A stretch of 64,000 bases of DNA from Streptomyces sp. ITFR-21 (lineage in GTDB: Bacteria > Actinomycetota > Actinomycetes > Streptomycetales > Streptomycetaceae), in the NCBI RefSeq assembly GCF_031844685.1, contig NZ_CP134605.1:4027001-4091000 (forward strand), read 5' to 3'. This document shows positions 19,899-28,597 of this stretch, one piece after another. Both the position numbers and the translations under genes were made by a program. Within the stretch, counting starts at the first letter, position 1, and the number at the start of each line of letters is the position of its first letter. A model generated the notes under the pieces. It ran no database searches. It was not told the DNA's origin and worked only from the letters and a program-made list of their open reading frames with translations.

Positions 19899-21845
19899 GT
19901 GGAAACCCTGATCGGACTGGTGGTCGCGGCACCGCTGCTCGGCGCGGCCGTCCTACTGACCGGCGGCCGGCGGCTGGACCGGGCCGGGCACCTGCTCGGC
20001 ACGTTGCTCGCGCTGCTGTCCTTCGTCTTCGGCCTGGTGCTGTTCGCCGACATGCTCGGCAAGGACGGCGACGCCCGCGCCCTGCACGCGCACCTGTTCA
20101 CCTGGGTGCCGGTGGAAGGCTTCCGGGCCGACGCCGGCTTCCAGCTGGACCAGCTGTCGATGACCTTCGTGCTGCTGATCACCGGTGTGGGCACGCTGAT
20201 CCACATCTACTCGATCGGCTACATGAAGGAGGACGAGCGCCGCCGCCGCTTCTTCGGCTACCTCAACCTCTTCCTCGCCGCGATGCTGCTGCTGGTGCTC
20301 GCCGACAACTACCTGCTGCTGTACGCGGGCTGGGAGGGCGTCGGCCTGGCGTCGTACCTGCTGATCGGGTTCTGGCAGCACAAGCCGAGCGCGGCGACCG
20401 CGGCGAAGAAGGCGTTCCTGGTCAACCGGGTCGGCGACATCGGCCTGTCGGTGGCGATCATGCTGATGTTCACCACGTTCGGCTCGTTCGCCTTCGGGGA
20501 CGTGCTGCCGGCGGCCGGCCGGGCCGCGAGCGCCCAGCACGCGACCGTCACCGGCATCGGCTTCATGCTGCTGCTGGCCGCCTGCGGCAAGTCCGCGCAG
20601 GTGCCGCTCCAGTCGTGGCTCGGGGACGCGATGGAGGGCCCGACCCCGGTCTCGGCCCTGATCCACGCCGCCACCATGGTGACCGCCGGCGTCTACCTCA
20701 TCACCCGGTCCGGGGCGATCTTCAACGCCGCCCCGGACGCGCAGACCGCGGTCGTCACCGTCGGGGCGGTCACCCTCCTCTACGGTGCGATCGTCGGTTG
20801 CGCCAAGGACGACATCAAGAAGGCGCTGGCCGGCTCCACGATGTCGCAGATCGGTTACATGATCATGGCGGCCGGCCTCGGCCCGATCGGCTACGTCTTC
20901 GCGATCATGCACCTGGTCACCCACGGCTTCTTCAAGGCCGGGCTGTTCCTCGGCGCCGGCTCGGTCATGCACGGCATGAACGACGAGGTCGACATGCGGC
21001 GCTACGGCGGCCTGCGCAAGTACATGCCGGTCACCTTCATCACCTTCGGCCTCGGCTACCTGGCGATCATCGGCTTCCCCGGCCTGTCCGGCTTCTTCTC
21101 CAAGGACAAGATCATCGAGGCGGCCTACGCCAAGGGCGGCACCGAGGGCTGGATCCTCGGCAGCGCGGCCCTGCTGGGCGCGGCGGTCACCGCGTTCTAC
21201 ATGACGCGGGTGATGCTGATGACGTTCTTCGGCAAGGAGCGCTGGAGCGAGACCCCGGCTCCCGACGCGCCGGACGCCGAGCCCGCGGCGGCCGGGGACG
21301 CGCACGGCGCCCCGCACCCGCACGAGTCGCCCTGGTCGATGACCGTTCCGATGATCATCCTGGCGTTCGGGTCGGTCTTCGCCGGCGCGCTGTTCAGCGT
21401 CAACAGCTCCTTCGTGAAGTGGCTGGAGCCGGTCACCGGGCACAGCGAGGGCGACTCGCCGGTCAGCACCGGCACCGTCACCGCCGCCACCATGGTCGTC
21501 CTGGTCGTCGGGGTCGGCATCGCCTGGCTGATGTACGGCCGCAAGCCCGTCCCGGCGGTCGCGCCCCGCGGCAGCCTGCTGACCAGGGCGGCCCGCCGCG
21601 ACCTGCTCCAGGACGACTTCAACCACGTCGTGCTGGTACGCGGCGGGGAGCACCTGACCCGCTCGCTGGTCTACCTCGACCACTCCCTGGTCGACGGCGT
21701 CGTCAACGGCACCGCCGCCTCGGTCGGCGGCCTGTCCGGCCGCCTCCGCAGGCTGCAGAACGGCTACGTGCGCTCGTACGCCGTCTCGATGCTCGGCGGC
21801 ACCGCGGTGCTGGTCGCCGCGACTCTTCTGATGAGGGCGGTCTGA
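19899..21845 (+). CDS. nuoL: NADH-quinone oxidoreductase subunit L (antiporter-like)
   Basis: A 648-residue antiporter-like subunit with about 16 helices. The TM5 glutamate is in [20 protein letters not shown], the TM7 lysine in [20 protein letters not shown], and [18 protein letters not shown] follows. A long C-terminal region with [20 protein letters not shown] matches the lateral helix and last helix that brace the membrane arm. It pumps protons at the distal end. The start is GTG 19899 with GAGGGG upstream. Confidence 0.96.
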   Translation: METLIGLVVAAPLLGAAVLLTGGRRLDRAGHLLGTLLALLSFVFGLVLFADMLGKDGDARALHAHLFTWVPVEGFRADAGFQLDQLSMTFVLLITGVGTLIHIYSIGYMKEDERRRRFFGYLNLFLAAMLLLVLADNYLLLYAGWEGVGLASYLLIGFWQHKPSAATAAKKAFLVNRVGDIGLSVAIMLMFTTFGSFAFGDVLPAAGRAASAQHATVTGIGFMLLLAACGKSAQVPLQSWLGDAMEGPTPVSALIHAATMVTAGVYLITRSGAIFNAAPDAQTAVVTVGAVTLLYGAIVGCAKDDIKKALAGSTMSQIGYMIMAAGLGPIGYVFAIMHLVTHGFFKAGLFLGAGSVMHGMNDEVDMRRYGGLRKYMPVTFITFGLGYLAIIGFPGLSGFFSKDKIIEAAYAKGGTEGWILGSAALLGAAVTAFYMTRVMLMTFFGKERWSETPAPDAPDAEPAAAGDAHGAPHPHESPWSMTVPMIILAFGSVFAGALFSVNSSFVKWLEPVTGHSEGDSPVSTGTVTAATMVVLVVGVGIAWLMYGRKPVPAVAPRGSLLTRAARRDLLQDDFNHVVLVRGGEHLTRSLVYLDHSLVDGVVNGTAASVGGLSGRLRRLQNGYVRSYAVSMLGGTAVLVAATLLMRAV

Positions 21846-21851
21846 TAGCTC

Positions 21852-23453
21852 ATGGCGGATTCCTTTCCCTTCCTCACGGTCACCGCCGCCCTGCCCGCGG
21901 TCGGCGCCGTGGTCACCGCGGCGGTGCCCGCGGCCCGGCGGACCGCCGCCAAGTACACGGCGCTGCTGTTCTCGCTGGGCACCCTGGTGCTGGCCGCGAT
22001 CACCATGGCCCGGTTCGACCCGGGCGGCGACCGCTACCAGTTCACCGAGTCGCACGCCTGGGTGAAGAGCTTCGGCCTGCGCTACGAACTCGGCGTCGAC
22101 GGCATCGCGGTCGTGCTGATCGCGCTGACCGCGCTGCTCATCCCGTTCGTGATGCTGGCCGGCTGGCACGACGCCGACACCCTCGAAGACCCCGACCCCA
22201 ACCGGCGCTGGCGGCCCACCCAGGGCTTCTTCGCGCTGGTCCTGCTGGTCGAGGCGATGGTGGTGCTCTCCTTCGAGGCCACCGACGTGTTCCTCTTCTA
22301 CATCTTCTTCGAAGCCATGCTGATCCCGATGTACTTCCTGATCGGCGGCTTCGGCGACCGGGCGCACTCCGGCGGTGAGGAGGAGGCGGGCCGGCAGCGC
22401 TCGTACGCGGCGGTGAAGTTCCTGCTCTACAACCTGGCCGGCGGCCTCATCATGCTGGCCGCGATCATCGGCCTGTACGCGGCCACCGCCAAGCAGCTCG
22501 GCACCGGCACCTTCTCGCTCCAGGAGATCCTGGCCGCCCGCGCCTCCGGCAAGCTGGACCTTGCGACCTCCACCGAGCGGTGGCTGTTCCTCGGCTTCTT
22601 CTTCGCCTTCGCGGTGAAGGCCCCGCTGTGGCCGCTGCACACCTGGCTGCCCAATGCGATGGGCGAGGCCACCGCTCCGGTGGCCGTGCTGATCACCGCG
22701 GTCGTCGACAAGGTCGGCACCTTCGCGATGCTGCGCTTCTGCCTCCAGCTGTTCCCGGAGGCGTCCAAGTGGGCGACGCCGGTGATCCTGGTGCTGGCGG
22801 TGATCAGCATCATCTACGGCGCGCTGCTCGCCGTCGGGCAGCGCGACATCAAGCGGCTGATCGCGTACGCGTCGGTGTCGCACTTCGGCTTCATCATCCT
22901 GGGCATCTTCGCGATGACCAGCCAGGGCCAGAGCGGCGCCACGCTCTACATGGTCAACCACGGCATCTCCACCGCCGCGCTGATGCTGGTGGCCGGCTTC
23001 CTGATCACCCGGCGCGGCTCGCGGCTCATCGCGGACTTCGGCGGGGTGCAGAAGGTGGCGCCGGTCCTGGCCGGCACCTTCATGGTCGGCGGCCTGGCCA
23101 CCCTCTCGCTGCCGGGCCTGGCGCCCTTCGTCAGCGAGTTCCTGGTCCTGGTGGGCACCTTCAGCCGCTACCCGGTGCTCGGCATCATCGCCACCCTCGG
23201 CATCGTGCTCGCCGCCCTCTACGTCCTGGTGCTGTACCAGCGCACCATGACCGGCCCGGTCAAGGCCGGCATCGAGGGCATGGCCGACCTCAAGGCCCGC
23301 GAGGTCCTGGTGGTGGCCCCGCTGATCGCGCTGCTGCTCTTCCTCGGCGTGTACCCGAAACCGGTGACGGACATCGTCAACCCGTCCGTCAAGCACACGC
23401 TCTCCGACGTGCACAAGACCGACCCCAAGCCCGCGCTGGAGGCGAAGAAGTGA
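21852..23453 (+). CDS. nuoM: NADH-quinone oxidoreductase subunit M (antiporter-like)
   Basis: A 533-residue antiporter-like subunit with 14 predicted helices. Signature segments are FLFYIFFEAMLIPMYFLIGG (TM5 glutamate) and AVKAPLWPLHTWLPNAMGEA (TM7 lysine and the broken-helix region). A central lysine is in KRLIAYASVSHFGFIILGI. It is a proton channel between NuoL and NuoN. ATG 21852 is 6 bp after nuoL; the stop overlaps the nuoN GTG. Confidence 0.96.
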   Translation: MADSFPFLTVTAALPAVGAVVTAAVPAARRTAAKYTALLFSLGTLVLAAITMARFDPGGDRYQFTESHAWVKSFGLRYELGVDGIAVVLIALTALLIPFVMLAGWHDADTLEDPDPNRRWRPTQGFFALVLLVEAMVVLSFEATDVFLFYIFFEAMLIPMYFLIGGFGDRAHSGGEEEAGRQRSYAAVKFLLYNLAGGLIMLAAIIGLYAATAKQLGTGTFSLQEILAARASGKLDLATSTERWLFLGFFFAFAVKAPLWPLHTWLPNAMGEATAPVAVLITAVVDKVGTFAMLRFCLQLFPEASKWATPVILVLAVISIIYGALLAVGQRDIKRLIAYASVSHFGFIILGIFAMTSQGQSGATLYMVNHGISTAALMLVAGFLITRRGSRLIADFGGVQKVAPVLAGTFMVGGLATLSLPGLAPFVSEFLVLVGTFSRYPVLGIIATLGIVLAALYVLVLYQRTMTGPVKAGIEGMADLKAREVLVVAPLIALLLFLGVYPKPVTDIVNPSVKHTLSDVHKTDPKPALEAKK

Positions 23454-25117
23454 GCGCATCCGCATCCGCCGCCCCGGGGAGCGCCGTCCACAGCCTGTGG
23501 ACGGCGGCGGCCCCCGTCGCGGACAAGATCCCGGCCCCGAAGATCGAGTACGCCCAGCTGTCCCCGGTCCTCATCGTCTTCGGTGCGGCCATGGTCGGCA
23601 TCCTCGTCGAGGCGTTCGTACCGCGGAGGTCCCGCTACACCAGTCAGGTGGTGCTCGCCGTCGTCGGCCTGGCCGCCGCCTTCGCGGCCGTCGTCGCGCT
23701 GGCGGAGAAGGGGTACGGCACCACCAAGGCGCACATCGCGGCGATGGGCGCGGTCGCGGTGGACGGGCCCGCCCTGTTCCTCCAGGGCACGATCCTGCTG
23801 GTCGGGATCGTGGCCGTGTTCACCTTCGCCGAGCGCCGGCTGGACCCGAAGGCGCACGGCCGGCACGTCGACTCCTTCGCCGCGCAGGGCTCCGCGGTGC
23901 CCGGCGGCGAGCAGGAGAAGGCGGCCGTCCGGGCCGGCTTCGCCTCCACCGAGGTCTTCCCGCTGCTGCTGTTCGCGGTCGGCGGCATGCTGGTCTTCCC
24001 GGCCGCCAACGACCTGCTGACGCTCTTCGTCGCCCTCGAGGTCTTCTCGCTGCCGCTGTACATCCTGTGCGCGCTGGCCCGCCGCAACCGCCTGATGTCC
24101 CAGGAGGCGGCCGTGAAGTACTTCCTGCTGGGCGCGTTCTCCTCGGCGTTCCTGCTGTTCGGCATCGCGCTGCTCTACGGCTACTCCGGCTCGGTGTCGT
24201 ACTCGACCATCTCGTCGGTGATCGACGGCACCGCCAAGACGACCCCGGCGCTGGCCGACACCACCGGCAACGACGCGCTGCTGCTGATCGGGCTCGCCAT
24301 GGTCACCGTCGGCCTGTTGTTCAAGGTCGGCGCGGTGCCCTTCCACATGTGGACGCCCGACGTCTACCAGGGCGCGCCGACCCCGGTCACCGGCTTCATG
24401 GCCGCGGCCACCAAGGTCGCCGCGTTCGGCGCGCTGCTGCGGCTGCTGTACGTGGTGCTGCCCGGCATGCGGTGGGACTGGCGGCCCGTCATGTGGGGCG
24501 TCGCGATCCTCACCATGATCGCGGGCGCGGTCATCGCGGTGACCCAGACCGACGTCAAGCGGCTGCTGGCGTACTCCTCGATCGCCCACGCGGGCTTCAT
24601 CCTCGCCGGTGTCATCGCCACCACGCCGGACGGCATCTCCTCCGTCCTGTTCTACCTGGCGGCGTACTCCTTCGTGACGCTCGGCGCGTTCGCGGTCGTC
24701 ACCCTGGTCCGGGACGCCAACGGCGAAGCCACCCACCTGTCCCGGTGGGCCGGGCTGGGGCGGCGGTCGCCGCTGGTCGCGGCGGTCTTCGCGGTCTTCC
24801 TGCTGGCCTTCGCGGGGATCCCGCTGACCTCCGGGTTCGCGGGGAAGTTCGCGGTCTTCAAGGCGGCGGCGCAGGGCGGGGCGATGCCGCTGGTCATCGT
24901 CGGCGTCATCTCGTCCGCCGTCGCCGCGTTCTTCTACGTCCGGGTGATCGTGCTGATGTTCTTCAGCGAGCCCAAGGCCGACGGCCCCTCGGTCGCCGTC
25001 CCCAGCCCGCTGACGTCCACGGCCATCGCGATCGGTGTCGCCGTCACCCTCGTGCTGGGCCTGGCCCCGCAGTACTTCCTGGACCTGGCCGACAAGGCGA
25101 GCGTCTTCGTCCGCTGA
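23450..25117 (+). CDS. nuoN: NADH-quinone oxidoreductase subunit N (antiporter-like)
   Basis: A 555-residue antiporter-like subunit closest to the quinone end. It has TLFVALEVFSLPLYILCALA (glutamate) and FKVGAVPFHMWTPDVYQGAP (lysine and conserved PFHxWxPDVYxGAP). A hydrophilic insert rich in Lys/Glu at about residues 130-160 is common in actinobacterial NuoN. GTG 23450 lies in the nuoM stop. It is the last gene of the operon, and a strong terminator follows 31 bp after the stop. Confidence 0.96.
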   Translation: MSASASAAPGSAVHSLWTAAAPVADKIPAPKIEYAQLSPVLIVFGAAMVGILVEAFVPRRSRYTSQVVLAVVGLAAAFAAVVALAEKGYGTTKAHIAAMGAVAVDGPALFLQGTILLVGIVAVFTFAERRLDPKAHGRHVDSFAAQGSAVPGGEQEKAAVRAGFASTEVFPLLLFAVGGMLVFPAANDLLTLFVALEVFSLPLYILCALARRNRLMSQEAAVKYFLLGAFSSAFLLFGIALLYGYSGSVSYSTISSVIDGTAKTTPALADTTGNDALLLIGLAMVTVGLLFKVGAVPFHMWTPDVYQGAPTPVTGFMAAATKVAAFGALLRLLYVVLPGMRWDWRPVMWGVAILTMIAGAVIAVTQTDVKRLLAYSSIAHAGFILAGVIATTPDGISSVLFYLAAYSFVTLGAFAVVTLVRDANGEATHLSRWAGLGRRSPLVAAVFAVFLLAFAGIPLTSGFAGKFAVFKAAAQGGAMPLVIVGVISSAVAAFFYVRVIVLMFFSEPKADGPSVAVPSPLTSTAIAIGVAVTLVLGLAPQYFLDLADKASVFVR

Positions 25118-25147
25118 CCGGGGCGCGGCGCCGCCCCCCGCCCGACC

Positions 25148-25175
25148 GGCTGCCCGGGGGAGACCCCGGGCAGCC
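25148..25175. terminator. Terminator between convergent nuoN and egtD
   Basis: GGCTGCCCGGGG (25148-25159) pairs exactly with CCCCGGGCAGCC (25164-25175) around a GAGA tetraloop. It lies midway between the ends of the nuo operon and the egt operon and can serve both strands. Confidence 0.8.
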
Positions 25176-25187
25176 GTCGCGTCACCA

Positions 25188-26165
25188 CTAGGTGGGGACC
25201 GCCAGCAGGAGCGCGAAGCGGTCGGCGGAGTCGGTCCACCACTGGCGGACGGTGAAGCCGCCGGCCTTCAGTTCGGCGGTGAGGGACTCGCGGCGGAACT
25301 TGCAGGAGATCTCGGTGCGCAGGTCCTCGCCGGGGCCGAAGTCGACGGACAGGTCCAGGTCGCGGACCTTGACGGTCTGCGCGGTACGGGAGCGCAGCCG
25401 CATCTCCATGCGTTCGTGCTCGGTGTTCCAGACGGCCACGTGCTCGAAGGCGTCCGGGTCGAAGTCCGCGCCCAGTTCCCGGTTGAGGACGTGCAGTACG
25501 TTCCTGTTGAACTCGGCGGTGACGCCGGCCGCGTCGTCGTAGGCGCGGATCAGCACCGCCGGGTCCTTGACCAGGTCCGCGCCCAGCAGCAGCACGTCGT
25601 CGCTGCTCAGCGCGAGCGACAGGGTGCGGTAGAAGACCTGCCGCTGCTCCGCGTCGAGGTTGCCGACGGTGCTGCCGAGGAAGGCCAGCAGCCGCGGGCC
25701 GGGTTCGTCGGACAGCGGCGGGCCGGACTCGAAGTCGGCGACGGTGGCGGCGACCTCGAGCCCCGGGTAGTCGCGGCAGATCGCCTGGCCGGCCTCCTCC
25801 AGGGCGGTGGCGCTGACGTCCAGGGGCGCGTAGCGGCGCAGCGTGCCGCCCGCGGTGAGCGCGTCGAGCAGCAGTCGGGTCTTGCGGGAGGAGCCGGAGC
25901 CCAGCTCGATGAGGGTGGCGGGCCGGATGAGGGTGGCGATCTCGGGGGCGCGGCGGGTGAGGATCTCCTGCTCGGCCCGGGTCGGGTAGTACTCCGGCAG
26001 CCGGGTGATCTGCTCGAACAGGTCGCTGCCGTGCTTGTCGTAGAACCACTTGGGCGGCAGGCTGCGCGGCGCCTCGGCCAGGCCGTGCCGTACGTCGGCG
26101 CGCAGGGTGCTGGTGAAGTAGTCGGCGGGCAGGCGGTCGTCGAGGGTGAAGCGGCTCTCGTTCAT
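25188..26165 (-). CDS. egtD: L-histidine N-alpha-methyltransferase EgtD
   Basis: A 325-residue SAM methyltransferase that makes hercynine (trimethyl-histidine), the first committed step to ergothioneine. Key segments are PPKWFYDKHGSDLFEQITRL, YYPTRAEQEIL, IELGSGSSRKTRLLLDAL (SAM motif I), LLAFLGSTVGNL and the C-terminal EISCKFRRESLTAELKAGG. The methionine at 26165 is preceded by AAGGAA at 9-nt spacing, so independent initiation is possible even though the egtC frame also runs into it. It is the last gene of the egt operon and converges on nuoN. Confidence 0.93.
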   Translation of the reverse strand: MNESRFTLDDRLPADYFTSTLRADVRHGLAEAPRSLPPKWFYDKHGSDLFEQITRLPEYYPTRAEQEILTRRAPEIATLIRPATLIELGSGSSRKTRLLLDALTAGGTLRRYAPLDVSATALEEAGQAICRDYPGLEVAATVADFESGPPLSDEPGPRLLAFLGSTVGNLDAEQRQVFYRTLSLALSSDDVLLLGADLVKDPAVLIRAYDDAAGVTAEFNRNVLHVLNRELGADFDPDAFEHVAVWNTEHERMEMRLRSRTAQTVKVRDLDLSVDFGPGEDLRTEISCKFRRESLTAELKAGGFTVRQWWTDSADRFALLLAVPT

Positions 26166-26990
26166 GTGGCGCGTTTCCTTGCGGTGGGGGCGCGGGGGGC
26201 GCAGGGGAACGACCCGCACGCCGGCCGTGGTGGCCAGCAGCAGCGAGTGGTCGGGGACTTCCCGCCACTCGGACGTGGTCCCGGTCATGTCACCGGTCAC
26301 GCCGTCGGTGGGACTGACGGCCGCCTCGTCGTCCGGCTCGGAGGCCACCAGCGCGGTACCGGGCCCGGTGCGGTACCACAGCGTGTCGCCCCACGCCGTG
26401 GCCGCGACCGTACGGCCGTCGGTGAGCAGGAGGTTCAGCCGGGCGGTGGGCCGGGCCGCGGCGACCTCGCGGACCACCGCGGCCAGCGCGCCGCCCGGCG
26501 ACTCGCCCCGCCGCAGCCGCCGGCAGATCAGGGCCCACAGCAGCGCGGAGTCGCTGTGCGTCTCCAGGTCCAGCGCCTGGGCGCCGCTGAGGTCGGTGGG
26601 CAGCCGGGTCCAGTCCGGGACGGCGCCGTTGTGGCTGAACAGCCAGCGGCCGTCCCGGAAGGGGGCCGCCGCCGACTCGTCCTGGGTGGTGCCCGCGGTG
26701 GCCGAGCGGACCGCGGCCAGCACCGCGCCGCTGCGGATGGTCCTGGCGAGCTCCGGGAAGTTGGCGTCGGCCCAGATCGGGACCGCCCGGCGGTAGCGGC
26801 CCGGCCAGGGGAAGCCGTCGTCCGGGTCCGCGTCCGGCGGATACCAGCCGAATCCGAAGCCGTCGGCGTTCACCGTCCCGTACCGCTGTCTGGCGGGCCG
26901 CCACGACTGCTCGTAGAGGCTGTGCGCGGGCTCGGTGAGCAGCCGTGCCAGCGGCACGGGCGGGCCGACGTAGGCGAGGTGCCGGCACAT
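25188..26990 (-). CDS. egtC: EgtC, continuous in frame with EgtD (putative EgtC-EgtD fusion, 600 aa)
   Basis: From ATG 26990 the frame begins MCRHLAYVG, a class II glutamine amidotransferase with the nucleophile Cys2 exposed after Met removal. Residues 1-275 match EgtC, which removes glutamate from gamma-glutamyl-hercynylcysteine sulfoxide (FSHNGAVPDW and TARLNLLLTDGRTVAATAWG are conserved). No stop codon follows EgtC: the frame passes through RPHRKETRH into the EgtD methionine (residue 276) and on to the EgtD stop. The product would be a fusion, although a ribosome-binding site before Met276 also allows separate EgtD. Its start shares one base with the egtB stop (TGATG), so translation is coupled. 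Confidence 0.8.
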   Translation of the reverse strand: MCRHLAYVGPPVPLARLLTEPAHSLYEQSWRPARQRYGTVNADGFGFGWYPPDADPDDGFPWPGRYRRAVPIWADANFPELARTIRSGAVLAAVRSATAGTTQDESAAAPFRDGRWLFSHNGAVPDWTRLPTDLSGAQALDLETHSDSALLWALICRRLRRGESPGGALAAVVREVAAARPTARLNLLLTDGRTVAATAWGDTLWYRTGPGTALVASEPDDEAAVSPTDGVTGDMTGTTSEWREVPDHSLLLATTAGVRVVPLRPPRPHRKETRHMNESRFTLDDRLPADYFTSTLRADVRHGLAEAPRSLPPKWFYDKHGSDLFEQITRLPEYYPTRAEQEILTRRAPEIATLIRPATLIELGSGSSRKTRLLLDALTAGGTLRRYAPLDVSATALEEAGQAICRDYPGLEVAATVADFESGPPLSDEPGPRLLAFLGSTVGNLDAEQRQVFYRTLSLALSSDDVLLLGADLVKDPAVLIRAYDDAAGVTAEFNRNVLHVLNRELGADFDPDAFEHVAVWNTEHERMEMRLRSRTAQTVKVRDLDLSVDFGPGEDLRTEISCKFRRESLTAELKAGGFTVRQWWTDSADRFALLLAVPT

Positions 26991-28579
26991 CAGGCGGGAC
27001 TGCCGGAGGAGCCGTCCGCAGAACCGCCGCGGGCGCCGCCGCCCGGGGCGCCGGGGGTGGTGCCGGGGGCCGTGCCGTCCGTGCCGCCGGGAGCGGCGCC
27101 GGCCGGGGCGCCGCCCGCCGCGCCGGAGGCGTCCCGCGCGGTGCGGAAGCCCGCGAAGATCTGCCGCCGGACGGGGTAGTCCCAGTTGCGGAAGGTGCCC
27201 CGGACCGCCACCGGGTCGACGCCGAAGGCGCCGCCGCGCAGCACCTTGTACTCCGGGCCGAAGAAGACCTCCGAGTACTCCTTGTAGGGGAACGCCTCGA
27301 AGCCGGGGTACGGGCCGAAGTCCGAGGCGGTCCACTCCCACACGTCGCCGATCAGCTGCCGGGCGCCGCTGGGGGCGGCGCCCGCCGGGTAGCTGCCCGC
27401 CGGGGTGGGCTGGAGGTGGCGGGAGGCGAGGTTGGCGTGCTCGGGGCCCGGGTCGGCGTCGCCCCACGGGTAGCGCCGGGAGCGGCCGGTCGCCGGGTCG
27501 TGCCGGGCCGCCTTCTCCCACTCGGCCTCGGTCGGCAGCCGCCGGCCGGCCCAGCGGGCGTACGCGTCGGCCTCGTACCAGCACACGTGCAGCACCGGCT
27601 CGTCGGCCGGCACCGGCTCGACCCGGCCGAAGCGCCGCCGGATCCAGCCGCCGCCCGGCTCCCGCGACCAGAACAGCGGCGCCTGGAGGCCGACCTGCTC
27701 GACGTGCCGCCACCCCTCGGGCGTCCACCAGCGCGGGTCGCGGTAGCCGCCGTCCGCGATGAACTCCTGGTAGGCGGCGTTGGTCACCGGCACCGTGTCC
27801 AGCCAGAACGCGGCCACGTCCACGGTGTGCTCCGGGCGTTCGTTGTCCAGCGCCCACGGCTCGGCGCTGGTGCCCATGGTGAACGGGCCGCCGGGGACCA
27901 GCACCTCGCGCGGCAGCGTGGCGGCGTCGGCGGGCGCGGGCGGCGGCGCCGGCGCGTCGAGCACCGCCGGGCCCTTGCGGAGCTGGTGGGTGGCCAGCAT
28001 CGTCTCGTCGTGCTGCTGCTCGTGCTGGGCGAGCATGCCGAAGACGAAGGCGCCGGCCAGCAGCGGCTCCGGGCTGTCGGCGGAGGTGTCCAGGGTGTCC
28101 AGGACCTCCCAGGTGCCGGACCGGACCTCGGCGATGTAGGCCCGGGACTCGGCGGGGCTGAGCAGCGGCAGCGCGGGGCGGTCGGCGCGCGCGTGCCGGA
28201 AGGCGTCGTAGAGCGTGTCGAGGTCGGGGCGCAGCCCCGGGCGGCGGCCGGCCTCCCGGATCAGCCACAGCTCCTCCTGGTTGCCTATGTGGGCCAGGTC
28301 CCAGACCAGGGGGGACATCAGCGGGGAGTGCTGGGCGGTCAGGTCCTCCTCGGAGACCGCGTCGGTGAGTTCGATGGTCCGGCGCCGGGCGGTCTCCAGC
28401 GCGGCGCGGGCCAGGGCGGCCGGCGACGGAACGGACGCCGGGGCGCCGGAGGCCGGGGAGCCCTCGGGTCCCGAAGCGGCCTCGGATACGGGAGGGGCCA
28501 CCGTGTCAGGAGCGGCGGCAGGGACGGGAGTCGCGCCGCCTTGGGCAGCGCTGGAGCTCGTACGCGTGGAGTCGGTCAC
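26990..28579 (-). CDS. egtB: Hercynine oxygenase / sulfoxide synthase EgtB
   Basis: A 529-residue non-haem iron enzyme joining hercynine to gamma-glutamylcysteine with oxygen to give the sulfoxide. A DinB-like domain (about 55-210) supplies the iron ligands, probably H97 (LAHIGNQEE), H186 and H190 (AQHEQQHDE). The C-terminal FGE-sulfatase domain has PGGPFTMGTS, GRRLPTEAEWEKAAR and GDVWEWTASDF. The first ~50 and last ~45 residues are low complexity and longer than usual. GTG 28579 has GGAAGG upstream and lies 18 bp after egtA. Confidence 0.94.
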   Translation of the reverse strand: MTDSTRTSSSAAQGGATPVPAAAPDTVAPPVSEAASGPEGSPASGAPASVPSPAALARAALETARRRTIELTDAVSEEDLTAQHSPLMSPLVWDLAHIGNQEELWLIREAGRRPGLRPDLDTLYDAFRHARADRPALPLLSPAESRAYIAEVRSGTWEVLDTLDTSADSPEPLLAGAFVFGMLAQHEQQHDETMLATHQLRKGPAVLDAPAPPPAPADAATLPREVLVPGGPFTMGTSAEPWALDNERPEHTVDVAAFWLDTVPVTNAAYQEFIADGGYRDPRWWTPEGWRHVEQVGLQAPLFWSREPGGGWIRRRFGRVEPVPADEPVLHVCWYEADAYARWAGRRLPTEAEWEKAARHDPATGRSRRYPWGDADPGPEHANLASRHLQPTPAGSYPAGAAPSGARQLIGDVWEWTASDFGPYPGFEAFPYKEYSEVFFGPEYKVLRGGAFGVDPVAVRGTFRNWDYPVRRQIFAGFRTARDASGAAGGAPAGAAPGGTDGTAPGTTPGAPGGGARGGSADGSSGSPA

Positions 28580-28597
28580 GACATGCCTTCCGGGGGA

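Noticed and set aside
26990..28268. Extension of the EgtC-EgtD open frame upstream of 26990
   Set aside because: It is a shifted reading of egtB; the EgtC start MCRHLAY with exposed Cys2 and the TGATG coupling to egtB fix the start at 26990.
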